From contig DGDX01000034.1 in NCBI GenBank assembly GCA_002385665.1, positions 1 to 11,563 on the forward strand: DNA of 11,563 bases, read 5' to 3'. Shown piece by piece: positions 6,840 through 11,563 of this stretch. Made by a program: the position numbers and the translations under genes. This DNA comes from Firmicutes bacterium UBA3941. GTDB taxonomy: Bacteria; Bacillota; Clostridia; Caldicoprobacterales; UBA3941. Numbering within the stretch: position 1 is the first letter of the stretch; every line of letters starts with the position of its first letter. The notes beneath the pieces are model-generated. The model did no database searches. It saw nothing but the letters and a program-made list of their open reading frames with translations, and was not told the DNA's origin.

Positions 6840-8234
6840 ATGGATATAAAATATGATTATGATCTATTGGTAATTGGTTCGGGACCAGGTGGTTATGTGG
6901 CGGCAATACGTGCCTCCCAACTGGGGCTTAAAACCGCTATTATTGAAAAGGATAAGCCCGGTGGCGTGTGTTTGAATGTTGGTTGTATTCCATCCAAAGC
7001 CTTAATCAATCAGGCAGAGATCTATCGGAACAGAGATCAGTTGGAAAATATGGGGATTAGGTTGGATGAATCTGGCTTTGATTATAGCAAGGTATTTAAA
7101 AAATCCAGGAAGGCAGCCAATACCTTGGCAAAGGGAGTGGAATACCTACTTAAGAAGAATAAAGTTGAACTTATAATGGGTGAAGGCTTTATTGAATCTC
7201 CTAATCGAGTGAAGGTGGGGGATAGAAGTCTGGGTGCAAAGAATATAATAATAGCTACGGGTTCCAGTCCCAGGCAAATACCTGGTTTTCCCATAGACGA
7301 AACAAAAGTTTTGTCATCCACAGGCGCTCTTATGTTAGAGGAATTGCCAAAGGACATAATAATACTGGGTGCAGGAGCCATCGGGATGGAATTTGCCCAT
7401 ATCCTAAACTCTTTTGGAGTTGAAGTTTGTGTAGTAGAAATGATGGATAGTATACTACCACTGGAGGACAAAGAGGCAGCGAGGGTTTTACACAGGGCTC
7501 TTCAAAAGCGGGGTATTAAATTCCATACATCTACTAAGGCTATTTCTATGGAAGAAAAGGATAGTGGAAGAATCCTGGTAATATTGGAGGATGCCAAAGG
7601 TAACAGGACGGAAAAGGAGGCAGAGAAAATCTTAGTGGCTGTAGGCAGACAGCCAAACACCCATGGTATTGGCCTGGAGAACTTGGGGATAGAGACGATC
7701 AGGGGTTTTGTACCCGTTGATGATTATTACCAGACAAAGGTACAAGGGGTATTTGCCATTGGCGATATTGTGGATTCTCCGTTACTGGCTCATGTAGCAT
7801 CCAAGGAAGGTGAGATAGCCGCCGAATTTATTGCAGGGCATGAGCCTGAACCGAGAATTGATCCAAACACCATTCCTAGCGCTGTCTACTGTGAACCCCA
7901 GATAGCCAGCTTCGGGTATACCGAGGAAAGGGCTATCCAGGAAGGCATATCCTATGAGAAAGCTGTCTTTCCCTATAGGGGGGCCGGTAAATCTGTAGCA
8001 ATTGAAAAATCGGAAGGTATGGTAAAGATACTATACGATCCTATTACCCATGAGATTTTAGGGGGGCATATAGTTGGAGCAGAGGCGACGGAACTCATCC
8101 ATGAGCTGTTATTGGCCAAGTGGGGGGAATTGCTGCCTGGTGATATAGCCAGTATGATACATGCGCATCCGACCCTAACGGAAGCAGTTATGGAGGCGGC
8201 CAGAAATGCAGATGGCTGGGCTATTCATATGTAG
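6840..8234 (+). CDS. lpdA: Dihydrolipoamide dehydrogenase (PDH E3)
   Basis: Flavoprotein that reoxidises dihydrolipoyl-E2 and reduces NAD+. Its 464 residues are the full family length. Motifs: FAD-binding GSGPGG (13-18), redox disulfide GGVCLNVGCIPSK (41-53) with Cys44 and Cys49, NAD-binding GAGAIG (177-182), second FAD motif VFAIGDI (304-310), and the C-terminal dimer-interface active-site sequence HAHPTLTEAV (441-450), in which His443 and Glu448 form the catalytic pair. There is no N-terminal lipoyl domain fused to E3, unlike some Gram-positive homologues. The ribosome binding site AAAGGAGG (6823-6830) is 9 nt before the ATG. It is the last gene of the operon and a long-stem terminator follows 82 nt after the stop. 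It could also serve other lipoyl systems such as glycine cleavage. Confidence 0.95.
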   Translation: MDIKYDYDLLVIGSGPGGYVAAIRASQLGLKTAIIEKDKPGGVCLNVGCIPSKALINQAEIYRNRDQLENMGIRLDESGFDYSKVFKKSRKAANTLAKGVEYLLKKNKVELIMGEGFIESPNRVKVGDRSLGAKNIIIATGSSPRQIPGFPIDETKVLSSTGALMLEELPKDIIILGAGAIGMEFAHILNSFGVEVCVVEMMDSILPLEDKEAARVLHRALQKRGIKFHTSTKAISMEEKDSGRILVILEDAKGNRTEKEAEKILVAVGRQPNTHGIGLENLGIETIRGFVPVDDYYQTKVQGVFAIGDIVDSPLLAHVASKEGEIAAEFIAGHEPEPRIDPNTIPSAVYCEPQIASFGYTEERAIQEGISYEKAVFPYRGAGKSVAIEKSEGMVKILYDPITHEILGGHIVGAEATELIHELLLAKWGELLPGDIASMIHAHPTLTEAVMEAARNADGWAIHM

Positions 8235-8315
8235 GAGAAGTCTCAAAATAGGATTCAGTAATTGTAACCCCATAAACTACACCAATTATACTCATTATCT
8301 TACAGTGTGATACAG
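8235..8315 (+). other. Short untranslated tail of the PDH operon
   Basis: Untranslated stretch between the E3 stop and the terminator stem. I see only a tiny inverted repeat, GAGA-AG-TCTC, near its start, and no gene. Confidence 0.5.
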
Positions 8316-8366
8316 AGCCTATGGCTTTCACCGGCAGACCACCGGATTTGAAACCATAGGCTTTTT
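8316..8366 (+). terminator. Long-stem terminator of the PDH operon
   Basis: Perfect 9-bp outer stem AGCCTATGG (8316-8324) and CCATAGGCT (8354-8362). It continues inward past a bulged C with TTTCA/TGAAA pairing, and the apex carries CCGG ... CCGG. Five T residues follow (8362-8366). The T-tract overlaps the -35 of the next promoter. Confidence 0.85.
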
Positions 8367-8393
8367 GATGGACTACCATTACAAAAGTATAGT
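8365..8393 (+). promoter_or_regulatory. Sigma-A promoter of the HPr-like gene
   Basis: TTGATG (8365-8370), an exact 17-bp spacer, then TATAGT (8388-8393, 5 of 6 consensus). The predicted start of transcription is about 8399-8401, giving a leader of about 210 nt before the ATG at 8611. It is the best-spaced promoter in the window. Confidence 0.65.
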
Positions 8394-8400
8394 GGACAAG

Positions 8401-8610
8401 ATTCTATTTATAGGATATTATACTGTTAATATCCTATGTTATTGTAGAATTAACTCATCGGGTAACGGCCAGGAAACAGGCGTTATTGCATTTTATATGA
8501 ACACTGTACAAACGCGGTTTTGGAATCAGAACCGTTATTTAATAGACTCATTAGGGCAAACAAAGGATATTTGCTCAGCTTTCATTATTAAACTGGGGGA
8601 TAGGGAATAG
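8401..8610 (+). ncRNA. Predicted structured 5' leader of the HPr-like gene (candidate cis-regulatory RNA)
   Basis: Four hairpins can be drawn by eye. P1 is at 8401-8450: outer ATTCTA/TAGAAT and a perfect inner 11-bp stem ATAGGATATTA (8410-8420) with its complement (8427-8437) around the loop TACTGT. P2 is at 8463-8485: TAACG(g)CC with GGCGTTA, one bulged G. P3 is at 8511-8535: AAC(gc)GGTTTTG with CAGAACCGTT, one G-U pair. P4 is at 8554-8576: GGGCAAA with TTTGCTC, one G-U pair. P1 starts at the predicted +1. I do not recognise a known riboswitch. An 82-codon open frame from 8365 to 8610 lacks a ribosome binding site, begins inside the terminator T-tract and has an unconvincing protein composition, so I treat the region as noncoding. 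Confidence 0.5.
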
Positions 8611-8877
8611 ATGATAGAGAGGGAATTCATAATAAAAAATGATATTGGCCTACATGCCGGACCGGCAGCAAAGTTTACCAGGATAGCGAGTAGGTATAAA
8701 TCTGAAATTAGGGTTATCAAGGGAAACAAGACTGGCAACGGTAAAAGCTTATTGTCAGTTTTGGCCCTAGGAATTTTTGGAAATACCAGGTTTACTGTTA
8801 AAATTGTTGGCCCTGATGAGGTTGAGGCCATGTATGATCTGACTCGATTGATAGAAAGCAATTTCGAAGAGGATTAA
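8611..8877 (+). CDS. HPr-like protein (PTS phosphocarrier family) with Gly in place of Arg17
   Basis: Small cytoplasmic protein of the HPr family, 88 residues, the normal family length. The N-terminal half carries the phosphocarrier site: NDIGLHAGPAAKF has His15, but the near-invariant Arg17 (family GLHARPA) is Gly17 here (codon GGA, one base from AGA). The Firmicutes regulatory serine is kept as Ser46 in TGNGKSLLSVLALGI. The C-terminus (LTRLIESNFEED) is normal. In HPr, Arg17 stabilises the phosphohistidine and contacts partner proteins, so PTS phosphotransfer may be weakened while HPrK-dependent Ser46 control (as in Crh) remains possible. Its ribosome binding region (GGGGGA and AGGGA at 8595-8606) is weaker than those of its neighbours. 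It follows a long structured leader. No other PTS gene is in view, so I give no gene symbol. Confidence 0.85.
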   Translation: MIEREFIIKNDIGLHAGPAAKFTRIASRYKSEIRVIKGNKTGNGKSLLSVLALGIFGNTRFTVKIVGPDEVEAMYDLTRLIESNFEED

Positions 8878-8920
8878 AAGAGAGACCTCTATATATGGAA
8901 ACAAGTTATGAGGGATCAAA

Positions 8921-9970
8921 GTGACAGAATTGAGTATTATCCATGTTGATATGGACGCTTTTTTCACTTCCGTGGAGCAAAGGGATTATCCTCAATACAG
9001 GAATAAACCAGTGGTGGTGGGAGGAGATCCTAAGGGAAGAGGGGTAGTGAGTACCGCGTCATATGAGGCGAGAAAATTTGGGGTTCACTCGGCCATGTCA
9101 TGCAGGCAAGCAGCTGAACTATGTCCGAATATGATTTTCCTACCTGTGGACATGGAAAAGTACAAAAGGATTTCAAAGCAAATACATTCAATTTTTAGGA
9201 ATTATACATCAACAATCGAGCCTATATCCATTGATGAGGCATTTTTGCAAGTAAATGTAGGGAATCCAGTGGATATAGGAAAATCAATAAAGAAGGATAT
9301 ATACAATAGACTCGGCCTAACAGCCTCTGTCGGTGTTTCCTATAATAAGTTTGTAGCCAAGCTGGCATCGGATATGGAAAAACCCAATGGCTTTACTGTG
9401 ATTACCCGGGAAGATGCAAAGAAAATTCTACCGGAATTACCCATAAGGAAGATTTGGGGTGTTGGGGAAAAAACAGAAAGAGATTTAAATAATATTGGTA
9501 TTTTTACGGTAAACGATCTGTTGCACTACGATCATGAATTCCTATTAAGGAATTGGGGCAGAAGGGCCTACGAACTAATACAGTTATGCCGGGGAATAGA
9601 TAATAGTGTGGTTCAAACGGATCAGGAAACAAAAAGTATGGGTGAGGAAACAACTCTTGATGAAGATACCAGGGACCTGGATGTTTTAAAAAAATTCCTT
9701 AGAGAATTTTCATTGGCATTGGGTAGGAGAATGGCTAGTAGAGATATTAAATGTCGTACCATCACTATAAAGGTAAAATACAATGATTTTAAGACAATAA
9801 CCAGGAGTATCACACTTTCCCTTCCTACCAGCTCATCCCATACTATATACCAACATTCACGGGATATGTTAGCTAATAGGGTACCACTATTAAAGCCTGT
9901 TAGACTTATAGGGGTACAGGTTTCCAACCTGATTTACCCCGATGAACCGATCCAGATTTCTTTCATATAG
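8921..9970 (+). CDS. dinB: DNA polymerase IV (Y-family translesion polymerase)
   Basis: Error-prone polymerase that bypasses damaged template bases. Its 349 residues are the typical length. Motifs: SIIHVDMDAFFTSVE (5-19) with metal ligands Asp10 and the expected steric-gate Phe15, YEARKFGVHSAMS (48-60), SIDEAFLQV (103-111) with Asp105 and Glu106, SVGVSYNKFVAKLASDMEKP in the palm and KIWGVGEKTERDL in the thumb HhH region, then the little-finger domain. The last residues EPIQISFI end in a weak match to the beta-clamp motif QLxLF. The GTG start at 8921 has GAGGG 6 nt upstream. The ATG at 8951 would cut off the first catalytic aspartate. It lies 43 nt after the HPr-like gene with no terminator between, so cotranscription is likely. 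I saw no LexA box upstream. Confidence 0.95.
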   Translation: MTELSIIHVDMDAFFTSVEQRDYPQYRNKPVVVGGDPKGRGVVSTASYEARKFGVHSAMSCRQAAELCPNMIFLPVDMEKYKRISKQIHSIFRNYTSTIEPISIDEAFLQVNVGNPVDIGKSIKKDIYNRLGLTASVGVSYNKFVAKLASDMEKPNGFTVITREDAKKILPELPIRKIWGVGEKTERDLNNIGIFTVNDLLHYDHEFLLRNWGRRAYELIQLCRGIDNSVVQTDQETKSMGEETTLDEDTRDLDVLKKFLREFSLALGRRMASRDIKCRTITIKVKYNDFKTITRSITLSLPTSSSHTIYQHSRDMLANRVPLLKPVRLIGVQVSNLIYPDEPIQISFI

Positions 9971-10061
9971 CAGGGTTTTGTCATGATTTTAGCCTGTTAC
10001 TGAATAAAAAACCTTATAAGGGAAAGTATTCATATATAGGAAGCTATAAAGGAGGAAATCT
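9971..10061 (+). other. Short intergenic region after dinB
   Basis: It contains a perfect palindrome CCTTATAAGG (10012-10021) and a poor promoter match (TTGTCA at 9978, 17 bp, TGAATA). No convincing terminator is seen, so read-through from dinB into the next gene is possible. Confidence 0.35.
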
Positions 10062-10325
10062 ATGGAAGCCGGTCTCATGATTAAGATCTATACTCAAGAA
10101 GGCAATAAAAAACTCAATAAGCAATATCTAGGGACAAAACAAGCAATCACCCAAATTGCCTACGAGAAAATGCAGGAGTATATGAGAAATGCGGATGTAG
10201 GTTTAGGATCTGAGGAAAGAGAGTTATTGGAGCTTATGATAGCCAATAGTATGATGCAGAGTTTTTCCCTGGGTTATGGTATTGGGAAAGTTGAAGGGCT
10301 GACCAATAAGCAAATTCGCCTGTGA
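10062..10325 (+). CDS. Hypothetical 87-residue protein
   Basis: I do not recognise this protein. The call as a real gene rests on a near-perfect ribosome binding site (AAAGGAGG, 10048-10055) 6 nt before the ATG and on codon use like its neighbours. The sequence is predicted soluble and mostly helical: a short strand-like start (MIKIYTQ), a Lys-rich segment, a helix around ITQIAYEKMQEYMRNADVG, a charged helix around SEERELLELMIANSMMQSF, and a Gly-rich end (GYGIGKVEGLTNKQIRL). There is no signal peptide, transmembrane segment or cysteine pair. The in-frame ATG at 10077 is an alternative start but lacks a ribosome binding site. It sits between dinB and a sensor phosphatase, which gives no clear functional hint. 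A stem-loop spans its stop codon. Confidence 0.65.
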   Translation: MEAGLMIKIYTQEGNKKLNKQYLGTKQAITQIAYEKMQEYMRNADVGLGSEERELLELMIANSMMQSFSLGYGIGKVEGLTNKQIRL

Positions 10326-10347
10326 CAAACCGGTGACCCGTCACAGG
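10319..10347 (+). repeat. Inverted repeat across the stop codon of the 87-residue gene
   Basis: Perfect 8-bp arms CCTGTGAC (10319-10326) and GTCACAGG (10340-10347) with a 13-nt centre holding ACCGGT and a third GTGAC core. No T-tract follows, so it is not a standard terminator. It could be a protein-binding site or an mRNA 3'-end stem. Confidence 0.6.
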
Positions 10348-10353
10348 GAAACA

Positions 10354-10395
10354 TATAAATAAATGGTATAAGTCCTAATCTTATGGTATCATAAG
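10354..10395 (+). promoter_or_regulatory. Weak promoter-like region upstream of the sensor phosphatase
   Basis: TATAAA (10354-10359) is preceded by GTGACC (10333-10338) at 15 bp, a weak promoter match. Further on is the 6-bp inverted repeat CTTATGGTATCATAAG (10380-10395). Together they suggest a regulated start for the MASE3-PP2C gene, but each signal is weak. Confidence 0.25.
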
Positions 10396-10448
10396 CCTAA
10401 AGGGATATTTGATTACGTTGTTTGACTATTATTCATGAAGGGTATTTT

Positions 10449-11563
10449 ATGTGGGGGTTTAATGGCCAACTAAAGAGATCTTTTTGGAGTTATACTAGAT
10501 TTAGAATATGGATTATTATACTGGGGATACTAATAGCTACTACCCTCTTATTTGGTGTGGCAAAATACACTGAGGACAACTCCTTATTCATACTGTCCCC
10601 CAATGCATTTCTGACATTGCACATTCTTTTAGAATTTATGTCAATAATGATGGCCTTTTGCATTTTTGCAATTACCTATTATACGTCCGAGGAAACTAAG
10701 TCCCTATCAATGATTATAATAGCATGTGTGTTTTTGGCAACTGCGCCTTTGGATACCATGCATACTTTTTCCTATAAAGGAATGCCGGTTTTTATTATAA
10801 ACCCATCAGCAAACACTGCTACGCTTTTCTGGATAATCTCCAGATTCATCATGTCCGTAGGCCTGTTTTTTGCAAGTCTTTTTCCTCAAGATAGGGAGAT
10901 AAAGGGAAAACAAATTGCTTATGTCGCGATTACCATTGGTATGGTAGGGCTGATAATAGGACTTATTTTATATAAGCCCGGTCTTTTTCCTGTTATGTAC
11001 ATAGAGGGAAAAGGGTTAACGCCGTTAAAAATAGGTCTTGAATTCCTTATCACTGGAATACTGCTTACCACAGCATTGGTCTATTACAGAAAATACAATA
11101 TAAATCATGAGGACAGGGAATACTTTCTCCTGGCTATAGGATTCTTTATAAGCGGTTTAGGAGAGTTAGCCTTTACTCTGTACAGTGATGTATACGATAG
11201 TTATAACTTATTGGGACATTTATATAAGTTTTTGGCTCGCTATCTGCTCTTTCGTTCTCTATTTGTTATCAATATAAGAAAGCCATACAGAAATCTCTGG
11301 GAGGCTGAAAAAAAGCTAAACAATTATGTTGATGATCTTGAAAGATCCGTAACCCAAAGGACTAAGGAAATAAGAAAAGCCAACGAGAAACTTGTTAAGA
11401 ATTTAAAGGATGCACAACATATTCAGAGAGCTTTGATGACAACGGAATTCCCTAAAATACCGGGAATGGAATTTGCGGCCAAATATCTTCCCTGTGAGCA
11501 AGTGGGGGGAGACTTTTATAGCGTATTTAGATTGGATGAACAGAATATAGGGATACTAATAGG
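10449..11563 (+). CDS. MASE3 membrane sensor - PP2C (SpoIIE/RsbU-type) phosphatase, 3' end missing
   Basis: A membrane-bound signalling protein whose C-terminal serine/threonine phosphatase would act in the cytoplasm, typically on an anti-sigma-factor antagonist or similar partner. The frame stays open to the window end (371 codons). The N-terminal MASE3 domain (about 18-280) has about eight hydrophobic helices (near 20-39, 54-76, 86-103, 123-145, 155-175, 195-213, 224-245, 256-276) with the family-like blocks LHILLEFMSIMMAFCIF, APLDTMHTFSYKGMP and NTATLFWIISRF. A charged coiled-coil linker follows (about 284-325). The SpoIIE/RsbU-type PP2C domain then begins (DAQHIQRALM ... LPCEQVGGDFY), with metal-binding Asp355. 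The next expected metal motif (DVSGHG) lies beyond the window. The ATG at 10449 has GAAGGG about 6 nt upstream. The ligand sensed by MASE3 is unknown. Confidence 0.88.
   Translation, partial: MWGFNGQLKRSFWSYTRFRIWIIILGILIATTLLFGVAKYTEDNSLFILSPNAFLTLHILLEFMSIMMAFCIFAITYYTSEETKSLSMIIIACVFLATAPLDTMHTFSYKGMPVFIINPSANTATLFWIISRFIMSVGLFFASLFPQDREIKGKQIAYVAITIGMVGLIIGLILYKPGLFPVMYIEGKGLTPLKIGLEFLITGILLTTALVYYRKYNINHEDREYFLLAIGFFISGLGELAFTLYSDVYDSYNLLGHLYKFLARYLLFRSLFVINIRKPYRNLWEAEKKLNNYVDDLERSVTQRTKEIRKANEKLVKNLKDAQHIQRALMTTEFPKIPGMEFAAKYLPCEQVGGDFYSVFRLDEQNIGILI

Noticed and set aside
3545..8234. Acetoin dehydrogenase (acoABCL) identity for the operon
   Set aside because: E1 alpha has the GFCHLY and RGHSMSDPAKYR blocks typical of PDH, E1 beta resembles mitochondrial PDH, and no AcoR gene or sigma-54 promoter is visible. 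It is not fully excluded without a tree.
8365..8610. Open frame of 82 codons directly before the HPr-like gene
   Set aside because: It starts in the terminator T-tract without a ribosome binding site, overlaps the promoter and all four hairpins, and has an unconvincing protein composition.
8878..8920. SOS box before dinB
   Set aside because: I could not find a GAAC-N4-GTTC-type LexA site or a close variant in the gap.
10420..10445. Sigma-B-like promoter (GTTT ... GGGTAT) before the MASE3-PP2C gene
   Set aside because: The 16-bp spacer is longer than usual, and the -10 would overlap the ribosome binding site and leave almost no leader before ATG 10449.

Overview
The window looks like chromosomal DNA of a low- to moderate-GC Gram-positive anaerobe of the Clostridia/Tissierellia kind. 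This is inferred from strong AGGAGG-type ribosome binding sites, frequent ATA and AGA/AGG codons, TTG and GTG starts, an HPr-type protein with the Firmicutes regulatory Ser46, and a MASE3-PP2C signalling protein. No species is assigned. All genes read on the + strand. No rRNA, tRNA, CRISPR array, insertion sequence or phage gene is visible.

Layout. (1) 1-1479: a ribonuclease E/G gene cut at its 5' end by the window edge, closed by a hairpin terminator. (2) 1599-2819: a stand-alone alaA-type glutamate-pyruvate aminotransferase with its own promoter candidate and terminator. (3) 2878-3095: a repeat-rich control region. (4) 3096-8234: a five-gene operon with a PPOX-like split-barrel protein, then PDH E1 alpha, E1 beta, E2 and E3, closed by a long-stem terminator. 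(5) 8365-8610: a good promoter and a roughly 210-nt leader with four predicted hairpins. (6) 8611-8877: an HPr-like protein with His15 and Ser46 but Gly instead of Arg at position 17. (7) 8921-9970: DNA polymerase IV. (8) 10062-10325: an unrecognised 87-residue protein. (9) 10326-10448: an intergenic region with inverted repeats. (10) 10449-window end: a MASE3 membrane sensor joined to a SpoIIE/RsbU-type PP2C phosphatase, cut at the 3' end.

How the genes work together. The PDH genes encode every catalytic component needed to convert pyruvate, CoA and NAD+ to acetyl-CoA, CO2 and NADH. E1 is of the alphaproteobacterial/mitochondrial sequence type. This is notable because Clostridia usually rely on pyruvate:ferredoxin oxidoreductase. 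AlaA interconverts pyruvate and alanine, so two neighbouring units act on pyruvate. The HPr-like gene would connect to carbon control if it is a PTS or Crh-like protein.

The most unusual signals are the R17G HPr-like protein with its structured leader, the FMN-barrel gene translationally coupled to PDH E1 alpha, and the periodic repeats in front of that operon. I see no clear evidence for a wholly new defence or mobile system.
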